A stretch of 64,000 bases of DNA from NCBI RefSeq assembly GCF_005239225.2, contig NC_133288.1:22636169-22700168 (forward strand), given 5' to 3'. Under the pieces are notes generated by a model. That model searched no databases. It was not told where the DNA came from and saw nothing but the letters and a program-made list of their open reading frames with translations. The position numbers and the translations under genes are program-made. This DNA comes from Populus alba. Lineage: Eukaryota; Streptophyta; Magnoliopsida; Malpighiales; Salicaceae. Position 1 is the stretch's first letter; each line of letters opens with the position of its first letter. This document shows, one piece after another, positions 22,812-35,165 of this stretch.

Positions 22812-25034
22812 CTTAAAAAATATGTGAAGAAAAAGAAGAGGACCAGTCATTGAGAACTCTCTGTGCACAAAAAGAAAATTTTGATAGTTAAGTTTAGATT
22901 CTTTCCATAACCAAACAGATGCTACTTTGGTTAAACATTGATGAAACATGAGACTAAAAAAGAAAATAAAGAATTGCCGATCCAGCTTACATGGAAGGTA
23001 AGTAAAAATCAAACAGGATGAACATTTAAAGCAGTCCTGTGATGAAGCTGCGGTATCTCCGTAAATCTGCCAGTTATAGCATGAAACAAAAGTTAAAGAG
23101 AGACCAGCTTTTAATTTTTAAGCATTTTTATGGAAGGAGTTCAATTGTTTTCACAAACCTCAAACGTGAAGGCCATAGGCACATTTTACAACTTTCGTAC
23201 ATGAAAAATCTGTTGCTGTCCCATGTGCAAGATACCTATATTAAAGCATTAAACAAAAACATGTCGAATTTGTAAAATTGCAAAGTGGCACGCGACCATC
23301 TAATTTTTAAAATTGTTATGGCAAATCATATTTCCTTCAAGATGATAATAAGTGGAACCAGGGCATGGAAATCCTTGGAACTATGCAAAAGGAATTGCAT
23401 GCTAGCAAGAGCTGCAAGGCAACTCCAAAGGCCCTGCAGGCCGGTGAAAGACACTACGGCTATAACAGCCGAAGTACCAGAGATGTTTTAGACTGAAGTG
23501 ACGTGGAACATGGAACATGTTGAGAATATATTTATGGACCAGATAAATAAGGTCAAGCCTACAAATAAGCCCGAACACATCAAAACATGCAGGCTTTATA
23601 AAAACAAACCATAACTAGATTGAGCTGAAATTTTAATTAGAAAATTAAAGGTCTATGGGTTAAAATTTCATTATTATTAGAGGTTGGGAAAGGTCTTCAA
23701 ATAAGACCTTAGAAGTTACTGTTTTTGAGATTTTATATTTTTATGGCGTTGATTTAAGATTTTTTTTTTTTCTAGGTGGGATTAGAACTTTTTTAATTAT
23801 TTTTCCATTTTTTGTTGAGGATTTTTTACTAGCATATAATCATTTTTATCGAAGATTAATGAAACAAACCTTGAGTTCTCCGGGACTGAGAACCTCAGCT
23901 TTTTTCTCTATAGTTTAGGGCCTTAAAACTTTAGGGATTGAGGAACCCTAGCTTTTAGCCTTGCTATATGCTGCGTCCAGAAGTCTAGAACGATACATAT
24001 GAACCAGCTACAAATCAGAAGTTTGGAAACAATGCAAGGGCCATGGCCACTTTATTTACTAAAGTTACATGATGTCACAACAAGAAGGTCCTGGAGGGAG
24101 AAAAAAAATGGCCATATCCACAAAGCCATCCTATGTCCATGTGTGTCACTTGTGTGCAATGCACTTGTGATTTAAAGGTAGGGTCCTTTATGAAATTTAC
24201 AGCATGCTTTGCAAAAATAGGAAAGACAATTGTATTGTAAGCTCATGGACACTCATCAGTAACCACTATAAGACACTACCAAGTGGTTGTCTCTCTAGAA
24301 AAAAATTGGAAAAGTAGAGATTTTTGAATGGACAGGGTTCTCAGATTTAAGTAATACAAACCAACAGAGCCTCCTCCTGAACCAATCGAATACAACGCTT
24401 TGTGGCAAATGAACATTGTTCAGTTTACTAAGCAATGACCTCATCTGTTCTGATGGTGCACCATCAGGGGTTTGTATTTCCTGTGGTCGTTAAGGCATGA
24501 ATTAATGCCTGAAAAACAAAAAACGAAATCATGCAACCCTAAATGAAAGGAATAGAAGCACGTTAAACGAACCAAAGTAGGCAATGAAGAAAAAAAGTGT
24601 TTCAAATAACGAACAAATCATGCTCACCTCCATTCCCGAATGCCACATTAACATTCCATATGTGGAGGATCGAATGTTAAGGCGAGTTTTTCCGGCATTA
24701 TTTGAGTTTTCAGGCTCGCTAAAAAAGGACCAGTTCCAAGGATTTTTTCATATGGATCATAGTCCCTGTAATTTGGGAGAAGCAACTAAATTAATGAGGG
24801 CCAAAGAAACCACATCACATTGTAGCACACTATTGAACTGAATTATGACAATCAAATCCTTCAGTTATAGATACAAGGGAAGAACTTTACTGGTTATTCT
24901 AAAGGCCCATTTATAGTCCAGTGTACAGAGATTTCAATTCACTTGATGTGCTCATGATGTTGTTATGTAAAACAGTAATTCAGATGGTATAAATTTAATA
25001 TGCAAGAACACAACCTTCTCACTTTTTGCCCCAA
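22812..25034. other. Unresolved region, possible introns or spacer
   Basis: No long conserved frame is seen. Several 60-85-codon frames on both strands (23039-23275, 23285-23491 and 24584-24841, all +) lack recognisable domains. A candidate minus-strand exon after CCCAAATTACAG near 24770 reads DYDPYEKILGTGPFLASLK but meets a stop, so I do not call it. If the hydrophobic exon at 22554-22811 and the exons at 25035-26446 belong together, this would be one long intron. Confidence 0.3.
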
Positions 25035-26446
25035 TCACACTTCCAATTCCATTTGAGGGTTGAGATCAAACTCCTCTACCTGCCAAAAAAATAAACTCAA
25101 TCACTTCTAAAACTCTCCAAACAGTCATTTTAAAATCTTAAAAATCAAACAGCATACCATTCCTCCTCTCACAAAGATCTCCTCCTTCAACAAGTTTCCG
25201 TCCATTCACATTTTCCATTGGCACCACCTGCCATGCCATTGAAAATTAGCATTCCGAAACATCAGCTTGTAGATACCAGTAATGAACATATATCTCTTGG
25301 CTTCTAAAGGTTTGTAATTATCTCAATAGAGACACGATTCAGCTATAAAAGGAAAATTAGCTGGCCCGCGACATATTTTAGACAAAAATCACCGTTTGCA
25401 TTCGCGTTCCAAGGTGTTTCATCAATTTCAATATTTTTTTTTTTTTTTTTTGCTAAAGATTAAGTGTGGTTTGGTACTTTGTTAGATCGTTTTGATGTGC
25501 TGATTGTCAAAAATGATTTTTAAAAAATAAAAAAACATCATTGGCATGTATTTCGGCACAAAAAGCTATTTTGAAAAAGCAAACCGTTACCACACACTGC
25601 CAAAAAACTACCTTTATGACGAGCTTGTCTAGGATATTATTCAAAGAAGCAGCATCTACATCGGGTAGAAACTGTTTCCTCACTTATAAAATCGACAAGA
25701 TCCGGAATGCAAGTTCTGTTGTATAGCTCCTTCTCCATGTTGCCGTCGAAACTCTGGAGACAAGGGAATCATCTGTCAACAAAAACCAGCAATTACCATC
25801 TTCAAATAAACTAATCCGCTACACACAAAAATCGAATTCTTAAACCTAATCCAAAAAACCAACAAATTCCCTTAAAATCAAACTACTTGATGGGATTTCT
25901 GCCAGCAATACATAACAATTGGAAAAAAAGGCGAAAAACTTACAAGAAAGAACATCCGAAAGCTTTCGTCCTGTCAATCAGCTTCTTTCCTCTACTCTTT
26001 GGCAATAAGTAACTACACTAATCTTCCGGCTTTATAACCTGTTTCCTGTTTTAATTGTCCTCCACACTATTAAAATTAAAAAAAAGAATAGCACCCATCA
26101 TCACGAACCTTAAAAACATTAAAAAAACACACAAAACAACACAAAACTTTTATGTTTTGTTTGCCTTACGCATAAAAGAAAAATTGTCGGTAAGTTTGTC
26201 TGGGTGCGGTTTGTACCAATGCCTTTATTTGCTCCAACAAATCAGCGCTGTAACAAAAACAATGAAAATAGAAATCAGGCAGTATTTCGTTTTCAACAGA
26301 AAAGATAATTTCGATATATAAATTACCGTGGAGTGGTAGAGATCGCGTGATTGATGGGAGTGAAAGTAGAATTTTAGATTTAGGCCATTAACGTGAGTGA
26401 GTGAAAAGAGAAGCGAAAAATGAAGAATGGGAGGAGAGAAAGCCAT
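25035..26446 (-). CDS. Possible small multi-exon gene, function unknown
   Basis: Candidate exons on the minus strand: 26446-26327 (MAFSPPILHFSLLFSLTHVN..., a signal-peptide-like hydrophobic start, donor GTAATT), an exon near 25750-25690 containing MEKELYNRTCIPDLVDF, 25227-25158 (acceptor CAG, VVPMENVNGRKLVEGG, donor GTATGC) and 25075-25035 (EEFDLNPQMELEV then stop). Phases can be made to agree, but one donor (ACA|GTTTCT) is weak. A second reading of the middle exon is also possible, starting after TTGTTGACAG. I do not recognise any family. The first exon could instead be 5' UTR. A repeat copy sits at 25515-25600, in the intron. Confidence 0.25.
25515..25600. repeat. Dispersed repeat end, shared with 1044-1112
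   Basis: Both places contain GATTTTTAAAA...AAAAAACATCATT followed by CATGTATTTCGG and AAAAGCTATTT. The copy here continues with GCAAACCGTTACCACAC. The shared block order shows a dispersed element; its boundaries and class cannot be set from two copies. Confidence 0.5.
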
Positions 26447-28329
26447 GAGTTGCAGAGAGAGAGGGGGGGGGAGATGACGAATGAATTGATGGAGAGAGAG
26501 GGAGAGAGACAGGGGTTGCCTGGGACTTTGTCAGTGTCTAATCTGGATTTCCACGTTCAACGGCCGCATTCACACTATGTAAATGATGAATTTGGTCCCT
26601 AGTTTCTCAATTTTGCTTAGTTTGGTGCTTTAATATTTTTATCTTTAATATCATCGTCCAAAAATGGCAAAGATCCGATTCTCATAATCTGTTTAAATTG
26701 TAATAAAAAATTGTTATTGAAAGCTCTCGAAAAGTACTTCGAAGAGAGATTCGTTATCAATTGTGGTTCGATGTCACCTACGTTTAAATAATTTTACTTG
26801 CTGAGATAAATTATGTTTTTAATCCCTCGACGTAAATGTTTATAAAGATCAAAATATATGACGTTTATAGTGATTATGAAGGCAATTACTTTTTCACGTC
26901 CATTTTAATTTTAAAAGAAAAGCTTCAATCGTTAAATTCAATAAAAAAAATATTAAGATAGAAATATTTGATAATGCTAATGTTAAATAATAAAAAAAAT
27001 AAAAAAAAACTTTGTTTTGCAGATGTTTGTGTTTTAAAAAAATATTTTAGCATTATAATTCCCAAACACCCTTCTTATATATATATAAAAAGCTAGGTTT
27101 GATAGTTTTTAGGAGTTGTTTTGGGAAGCGCGGTGTTTTTTACGCCGCGCATCATCTATTTTTTTTTTAAAATTTTTTGATAGTTTTTGATATTATTTTG
27201 ATATGTGAAAAAATAATTTTTATATAAAATAAAATAATATTATTTTAATATATCATTTTAATAAAATTACTTAAAAAAAACAAAACTTCACATAAACCTA
27301 TTCAAATGTTTTCCCCTTTTATAAGAATCAACAACAACCAACATTAAGATAAGATATCGGAGTTTTGGTTTAACTTCAGTTAAGCTTACAGTGAATTACT
27401 ACTTGATTTATCAAATTCAAATTAGATTAACACTAAGATTTTTTTTTAAAATATATTTGTATAAATAAAAACTATTAATTCAAGTTAATCTGATGTTTCA
27501 CGGATTACATTTGATAACGACAACGGGGTTAATTCAAAACCCAGTAAACCAAACTATTTTTCACATACGTCTTCTGAAACCAAGTTGTATAAACAACCAA
27601 GGATTTCTACCGCAACCATGAAAGGCTTTCAAAAACTTGTGCTTGGGGGATTGAGAGACAGAGACACACTCTACTCTGAGAATGCTGTACTGAGCTTTTT
27701 CTGACTGCAACAGCCCGAAGCTGGGCAGATGTACGAAGCAACCAATATGTGGGGTTATATATATGCATGTAACAAAAGCGGGCTGTAGGCAAATATCACC
27801 AACAAGATTTGTGTTTGATGCACTGAGCAATATATTGCCAACCTTTAGGTCCAAGTAGCCTGCTCGGAGTGAATTACCCCCACCGAGGCGTCAGGTAGTT
27901 TCATATTTCCTGTGGAGGTGTTAAAAAATTTGGCTACCTCTGAAGAATTATGAGTGGATCACAAAGGCCTTCATCTCATGCAGTTGAATTAGCTTGGAAA
28001 ACAAACGACACCACCCTCGTCAGAGATTTGCACGGGAAACATCTTCCGGGCAGCGGCTGCACAATATGTGGCCAAGTCCAAGCCTGAATTTCAAAAAATT
28101 GAGGTGACTTTGTTAAACAGCTAAAAAGGCGATGAAGGCGATTCTTGTTGATGTCCAAGTCCAGCTCAAAGGAAATAGCTTCATTTTGGGTCCAAGGATG
28201 GAGGCGATATATATATAAACGACAACCCTTGAGTCTTTCGAGTTGGTGTAAATTGGGATGGTTCGCTATGATGCTAAATGTCTCAACGAAATTTCGCACA
28301 AGAAAAGCAGAGTCTGTCGTCGTGAAATA
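26447..28329. other. AT-rich spacer with repeat copy; no gene seen
   Basis: It starts with a GA/G-rich microsatellite-like stretch (about 26454-26510). From 26600 it is AT-rich. Minus-strand open frames at 27561-27854 and 27976-28299 show no recognisable domain and are probably degraded flank of the acyltransferase pseudogene or chance. Confidence 0.45.
27128..27300. repeat. AT-rich repeat with GC hairpin at one end
   Basis: A short GC-rich inverted repeat (GCGCGG at 27128-27133 and CCGCGC at 27145-27150) borders a long A/T stretch of the same kind as the other dispersed AT-rich copies. It may be one end of a non-autonomous element; the other end is not defined. Confidence 0.4.
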
Positions 28330-29625
28330 GTTCAGTTCGATAAAATACTATAACTTCGGCCCGCAATGGCTCACGGCCGTCCATGAAAGACAAACCGAAA
28401 CTGCTGACCAAACAGGCTTGCCCCATTCCAAAAATCAAAATTATCATAGAGGCCAAATTTACATAACACAACTTATGAGTGGAAAAACCAAGGTAGTCTA
28501 TCCCCATCCCCAGAGCCAAATGCCACACCTACAACTTTTGAGTGGTTTTCATCCATTTGATTATCTGCGTTTATCACCTTTTTACATGCCAAAAATCAGA
28601 ATCATTTTTGATATTGCCTTTCCTCAACCTCCACCAACCAAGTCTTTTAATCCAGGCTTGGACTTGTTCGTGTATTTTGCAGCTGCTAACCACAGAAAAT
28701 TTCCCATGGAGTTATCCGACAACTTCGGTTCCATTTTTCTTCGTAGATTCACATAGTGTGTTAGTAAAGAAGGCCTTTGGGATCCTCGCCATTCTTCTGA
28801 GGCAGCCATAAGGCACTTCCATAGGAAAGAAGAGACCTCCGCGACGCGAGTGGGCATTTCACTTCCTAAAGCTTGGCTGCTTGGGCCTTGAGGTTGGAAA
28901 TTACTGAGGCGGTCGAACACAAATCTCTTGGTCATGCACTGTGCCCTTTTTGAGTCAACGAACCAAACATAACAATCGCCGAGTTCTCTAAGCTACAAGA
29001 ATCATTTTGCAGGGAACGAGAGAAACTGGCAATGAATTCAGGATATATAATTGCTTCCTCGCTACCTTTGGCTGTGGCAAGAACCATGCCTTGAGAAAGG
29101 TGCTCAAATGCAGCACCATCTCTACGATCCGATGAGATATGCATATGCCAATAACAATTATTGTCCACCACATTCGAAGACGTTTACTTGAAAAGTAGCA
29201 ACGTATGTGACTGCTGTTGATTCCGTCGGAAGGAGCTCACAGGGAAAGAGCTGATTAGCTAACTAGGAAGGTCAGGCCTGTCTAAGGAATTCACTGAGAT
29301 GACGGTTTACTTGTGTCTCCACATAATAGGCTCCTTCATCGTTGCAATCAATGGAAAGCTCATCTTTGATCTTTCCAGCAAGTGGATAGAAGTGAGTTAA
29401 GGTCTCTGATAGAGATTTTTTAAGCAACTCTAGTCTTTTGGGGACATCAAGATAGCTAGTACTAGCCTTTTTATTCATAGGATAGAACAAGAGAATTGGT
29501 GCATATGGAACAGTAACAAGCTGGTCCAAAAGGGACAGCTTGAAATTTCTTAGGGGTCAAGGTCTAGGAGAAGATGGCTTTACATTTTGTTTGGAGATGG
29601 ATTTGAACTTCTATTTTCCTTGTTT
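28330..29625 (-). pseudogene. Broken BAHD acyltransferase (vinorine synthase-like)
   Basis: BAHD enzymes are cytosolic transferases that move acyl groups from CoA to alcohols or amines. Recognisable pieces appear in order on the minus strand but in different frames. The N-terminus is KLSLLDQLVTVPYAPI and HFYPLAGKIKDELSIDC (to 29272). The active-site region (about 29085-29145) reads ISHRIVE where an HxxxD motif is expected. YPEFIASF and SAIVMFGSLTQKGH follow, then EMPTRVAEVSSFLWKCLMAA and SLLTHYVNLRRKMEPKL. Finally, near 28420, LIFGMG replaces the family's DFGWG. There is an in-frame TGA a few residues before RNFKLSLLD (near 29553), and there are several frame changes. The HxxxD aspartate and the DFGWG motif are both lost, so this is a genuine pseudogene rather than a sequencing problem. 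It lies just downstream of an FMO and a CoA ligase on the same strand. Confidence 0.85.
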
Positions 29626-31085
29626 TTAGCTTCCTTTCAAGTTGGCTGAGAGATCTAGCGTAGCATCAACATGTTTCTTTATATCCTCGGAGAGTATACA
29701 TAAATCCAAACAAACCACGAAAAGAAGTGGCAAAGTGATGTAGGCGGAAAACAAAATGTAAGAATACAACCAGCAAAGAAGGACAAAATTGTTCTCAAAA
29801 AAGGTTTTTACACAAGAACCTGATTCGCTCTCAATAATTATCTATCTTTCTCTAAGACGTTTAAAACAGCCAGAAATCGACAGACCCTTACAAGGGAAAA
29901 AAAAAAAGGAAAACGCAACAGACAATTCGAAATCTAGTTGAAGATTTGAAAAAAGAAGGAAATATTCAAAATTATTCAAACAACACCTTCCAAGCCTAAT
30001 TTTGAAGTTCTTCTAGTGCTCAATAGGTTACGGCATCAGAACCTACTATACGAACACAATCTGTAGAATTATCTAGCAAAACTTGAGTATAATTCAACAA
30101 TCAAATAGAAAATTATAGCTTTTTTATTTCAAGTTGTTCATGCTTTTTTTTCCCCTGCTAATCTTACTAATCCATAAACGAGTCTATTAGGCTTTCTGCA
30201 TGATACTCGGGTAAAATATCCATCCAGAACTACCACACTCTTCAAATCCGCTACATCACAAAGAGTTGATACGTCTAAGATTCTTCTCTTGTCATTGACT
30301 CTTTCCAGCCCTTACAATGCCTGCAAGTCAAATTTTGTAAGCAAGATATGACAAAACAAATACACAAACTATTAATGACACAAGCATACTTAAAAATCTG
30401 ATCCCTATAAATCTTACCACTTGAAGGTTTTCTTTAATCTATCGCTGATAAAAAATTTACAAGCATGATGGAGGTTGCTGTTTAAAACTCAACACCATGT
30501 TTTTCTTTAATTAATGAAGCAGCGTGGATCACAAAGTGATTACCAAATTATCTATCCTTCCCGAACCACCACTGCTCCAAGACTCTTGAAAGCTTTTTTA
30601 CTCTTTAATATTCTGAGAGACTGTCACCTTCAAACTATTAAGCTTTTGCTTTTGGTCTTTTACAAGGTTTTATGACAAATGTAGCCTTTCTTGTCCAAAG
30701 ATTAAGTAAGCAAATATTCTGGTTGATAAGTTTACAATACGAGGTTCAACTCAGAATAAGCACTGACCTCAAACTTCTGACATGTATTCTTAGATCACTC
30801 GAAAACTCTGTTTCTAATTTTTAATAACCTGTTGAGAACAAAAGCATCTGATACTCTTGTTTGAACCCATAAACATGCCATTGCAGCGTTCTAGATTGTT
30901 AAGTAACAAAATTACGAGGACAAGAAAGCTTTTCAATTATTGGATTTGAAAATATTGTTTCGTTTTCACAAGGTGTGGATAATAAGTTGAGTTTGAGTAA
31001 TCTTTGCTGTTTGCTAACAAGGAAACTTGGATTGAATTCAGGGAAAACATTGAAGAGTTCTTATAATTTCTCAGGTTTCAGTAAT
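29626..31085. other. Spacer between BAHD pseudogene and FMO; no gene seen
   Basis: Moderately AT-rich with only short open frames. The part next to 31086 is probably the FMO 3' UTR. Confidence 0.45.
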
Positions 31086-33506
31086 CTACATCTCCCAACA
31101 TAGGTATTTGTAATCATCAGGACAATAAGGAGCAAATAGCTCAGCTAGAAGCCATTTTTTCCTTCTTGGATTAAACCCCATGTCCTTACAGATCTGATCA
31201 TTGCAATAGATTTGCAGCAACACGCTAATGCATGATCTTTTGTAGCTCTCATTCGCATAATACTTCATGCATTTTTCCCATTTTTTCACATCAGCTTCCA
31301 TCTCTCCTATGGTTGGCAACTTAAATTTTCCAGCAAGAAAATGGGCTAGCCACTTGCTTCTCATTTCTGTTGTATACAAGAATGCAGGACTATCCGCGTA
31401 TCCAAGTATTGCCAGTTGTGGGATCTGGGGATGTATGCATTCCCTGAAAGATTAAAATAAAATCAATGTCATAAGTCGGTAGGATTGAGGACTTTGAAAA
31501 CACCAAAAGAGCAAGTGCATCACCAGTACCTGTAGAAGGGAGCTAGTGACTCAGTGATGCATTTCTGAAAGCAGCTTGATTTGAAAATGTTCTTGAGCTT
31601 TTCATCACCTTTGTATCCGGTTGCAAATATAACAATATCTGTTGCTATAGGGGTCTCCTCGCTATCTACAACCAAACCATTTTTGCAAAAGTTGAAACTC
31701 TGCGACTTCTTCAGGACGAGGCTTCCTTCTTCGACCTTGTCATAAAAATTGGCCGGCAACACTGTGAGCATGCATGAAGATATCTGTTTGAGGAACCCAT
31801 GTTCCGGGACCATATTGTATTTCTTCAATGGTTGCTTCCTCTTGAGATAGGCCTCCACTAATTTTGAAAATATCCACAGCTGAAACCACACATTATAGGG
31901 CGTCAATTGGATGGCAGGCTGCATGTAACTATCACAGGAGGCACTATGAGAGGTTACCAGAGGTGAAAGCAAAATGACTAAGAGCCAAATGAAAAATCCT
32001 TGACCAGGCTTGTGAACCATAAACCCCGTGAAGCGATTTAAGCTTTTGAAGGTGAGTGAGATAAAGTAGTCAGGAACTATCCAATGGACAGTTCTGAATA
32101 TCAGTGTGCATGGGTGATCCACACCTAATGAATCAGAACAAAATATACAATTCTGTAAGAATCTCATGATGTGGAACACTAGAACCGAGTCAGTGACAGC
32201 ATCTGAATGAAGAAAGGGGTTAAGATTTCGATTCAGCCACGATCAAGAAGAAGAAAGAAAAGAGACCACTTATTTCCCTTGTAATCTATTTGTTGTCGTT
32301 TTTCCAAAAAAACCTAGCTAACAGCCTAATATAGTACAACTAGACAATCTGTTGCTATATATCATGCTCATCAATTAGCATACGTATTAATTGAAGACTT
32401 CACAAACCTTGACTGATAATAAGAATTTTTCGGCAGAGAAGGAAAAGTCTCAAAACATGTCTCAATCCATCAAAAGTTTCCCGAGATAGGAAATGCCACT
32501 TACCATTTCTGTCTGCAACTTCTGTTGCTATGTCCACTGCTGATTTCTGAAAGCCGATAATAGTAACCCGTTTGTTTGTAACCAACTCAGCAGCACAATC
32601 ATTAGCCATTGCAGCATAATCCATAGAGTGTAAGACCTTCCCGTTAAACACTTCAGGCCCACTGTTCAAGGGAAAATCTGGTATGTTAGGCAGGTCACTG
32701 TACTTTCCAATGCAAAGGATCACAAAATCCAGTTGGTAAACCTGGAATAAGAAGATCATACAAAAAGATTGCTTAGTCCAGACATCCCAACAATTTTCTC
32801 CACCAATTTAACATCTCTAATGGTTTAACCTTGTCCCTAAATTTGCAGTAAAGCTTTACTCTGGATTCCATCTTTGTGTTCTGATGTGCTTAAGTTGTTG
32901 AACTGAATAATCCAGATCCGAATTATGCCAATCTTGGACTTAATTAAACATGAAAAGAAACTAAATAAAGAATACTAATTAACACAGTAACACTTGAAGG
33001 TAGCAAATCATAAACAGTAAATTAGTGGCTTAGAATGAAATAAGCAAGAAGATCTTGATTACCTCAACTGGTGCAGTGGGATCCCTGGCATCCTGTACAG
33101 TGACATTCCATCTTCCAGTAGGAGAAAAAGGCCAACCAGTGCCACCCCACAAATCCCAAGATGGGAAATCCTCATTACCTGGTTTTACATAGTCTATGCA
33201 AGTCACTTTGCAGTTAAATCTGATCCTAGGAAGGATGTTGAAGTGAACAGCATAGGCTTTAATGTACTCCAGTACTTGTTCGTCATCAGGGAAAGTCTCT
33301 GTAACTGAAGGTGGCCAGGCAAAATCTGAAAACTGGTACATTTTTTTAGGTATTTGTAGCTTTGTAGACTCTATGGTTTGAGACCAGACTCCACCTATGC
33401 CACTCCTTGCTTCAAACACAATAGGGCTAAAACCCTTCTCCAGTATGTGTTTGCATGCAAGTAAGCCACTGATTCCGGCACCGATGATGGCAATCTTCTT
33501 CTCCAT
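31086..33506 (-). CDS. Flavin-containing monooxygenase, FMO1-like
   Basis: FAD/NADPH-dependent monooxygenase oxidising N or S atoms of small molecules. Arabidopsis FMO1 makes N-hydroxypipecolic acid in systemic immunity, but the substrate here is unknown. Exons 5' to 3': 33506-33063, 32741-32504, 32124-31958, 31879-31530 and 31443-31086. All have GT/AG and consistent phases, giving 518 residues, a normal length. Visible motifs: FAD-binding GAGISG near residue 10, GGVW near 48, the FMO signature [11 protein letters not shown] near 190, a second nucleotide-binding segment [10 protein letters not shown] near 215 (plant-type, Gly-poor) and FATGYKGD near 375. I take the start at [11 protein letters not shown] because it places the Rossmann fold at the N-terminus. 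The gene is complete. Its neighbours on the same strand are an acyl-activating enzyme upstream and a BAHD pseudogene downstream. Confidence 0.92.
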
Positions 33507-35165
33507 TTTTTGGTCCCAACTTCTGCAGGCAGGAATCACTATTATAATGGACCCTGAAATTAATCATTTCCCATGCAAACTGATAACTAAATGCTATGAC
33601 GTGGTAAGCACCTGTCCTCTTTTCCTTGCTGGTGAATTGTTTAATTTGACTTGATTGAAGGAGCTAAGCACCTGAAATTCATTGATTAAACTCAACTTGA
33701 ATTGATCATTAAAGCACGACTCTTGTAATCATGGATCAGCAATTTGGAGTTTCTTTTCCTTTTCTCCTTGAGATAGCAACCTTTTATGTACGATATTAAA
33801 GAGAACCTCGTGGATGATTTAATACAAGAGAAAAGGCGACACGAGACAGGCTGCTGGAAACAACTATCTGTCAACCTTTTTTACATGGTTCTTAGTAGTT
33901 ACGATAATTTCAAATTCAATACCGGCTTTTACATTTCCGACCATAGATTCATCTATATTGGGATTGTTATATTGATGAGAATTTTTACTTTTACTTTGTT
34001 TGGCTAGTGAAAGATCCGCCTATTTTGTTTTTACCTTGAATTTTTTTCTAAAAAATAATGAAAAATAGAAAGATAATTCAATATTTTCGGGTTTAGTCGA
34101 TCGTTAAAATTATGTATTTATGGATTTGATAAGTTTTAGATTAATTATTTTCCGACTCAGCCAAGCACTAAGCCTACATATATATATACAAGTCCAATAA
34201 GCTACCTAACCTATTATATCTAAGCTTAACCAAGCGTTGAGTCTAGATATATATAGATTTGATAAATTATTATACCCAATATCTCTAGTCTTAGTTAATA
34301 ATTGAGGCCCTAGTTTTTTTTTTACTTCAAGAATCTTGGGCTTCATAATTAGATTATAATAAGTCAAATATATTTTTACTCTAATAAGTCAGAGATATTT
34401 TGATCCTTTCCCTTTAAAAACATATAAAAATAACTTCTGTTATAAAAGTAACCAAGAAAATTTTCAAGGAGGGTTCAATTTTTTTTAACTTTTTGTTGCA
34501 TATTTATACTTAGAATTTTTTTTAAAAAAACATAATTGTATTTTTTCTCAAATAATACAGATTATCAAACATTATCCAATTATTATATAAGCCTTCATCC
34601 ACAATCTCATGGGAAAAAATCCGAACCTCATCTGTAATGCTTTTAGATTATGGTTGAAGCGTTTGATATTTTATAAGATGATGACAAAATCATTAAAAAC
34701 CAAGTAAAACCTTTTTATAAAAACATCTTCCACGCGTCACTGGCACACGATCTTCTTTTGCCTCCAAACCTCACATGATAAGGCAGTAAAGCAAACCCAT
34801 TTATCATCTTATCAACCAAAGCCAGCCTTCCATGTCCACGTTGCTTCTTTCTTTTTGATGGTCCCAGCAATGGCACCTCAGTACTATCGTGGGCTTCAGC
34901 GATTTAACTGTTCCAAGCAAGCTCTTATCACTGGATTGGTCAACAAGCCCAAACACTACACTCGAGGCATCATGCTCAGAGAGGAAAGTTTTCCTTTCAT
35001 GTTCTTGCTGTGCTTGCACATCTGGTCTGTTATTAATAAAATAAAATACATATTGCATTAATGTTCGTATTGGAAGCAGAGACATTTTATTTAGATTGAC
35101 AACCATATTCAATATTTTTAAATATACGATCACGAATCGGTTTTATCTTTCAATTCAATGTTGAT
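33507..35165. other. AT-rich spacer between FMO and acyl-activating enzyme
   Basis: Contains the FMO promoter side, a degenerate ~70-bp tandem repeat (34157-34320) and the presumed 3' UTR of the acyl-activating enzyme gene (34800-35165). Open frames on either strand in 34804-35133 are not supported by any motif. Confidence 0.45.
34157..34320. repeat. Degenerate ~70-bp tandem repeat, about 3 units
   Basis: The block 'CCAAGCACTAAGCCTACATATATATA' at about 34160 recurs as 'CCAAGCGTTGAGTCTAGATATATATA' at about 34230. A weaker third copy (TTAGTTAATAATTGAGGCCCTAG) lies at about 34291. Spacing is 65-72 bp. Confidence 0.55.

Noticed and set aside
23039..23491. Two adjacent plus-strand frames
   Set aside because: Basic, low-complexity peptides without domains; no splice or promoter evidence.
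24584..24841. 85-codon open frame (+)
   Set aside because: No recognisable motif; could be antisense to an intron or UTR of the unresolved minus-strand gene.
27561..28299. Minus-strand frames downstream of the BAHD pseudogene
   Set aside because: Do not match BAHD or any other family I know; treated as flank.
34804..35133. 109-codon open frame (-) after the acyl-activating enzyme
   Set aside because: Lies in the likely 3' UTR, no motif, and the other strand is open too.
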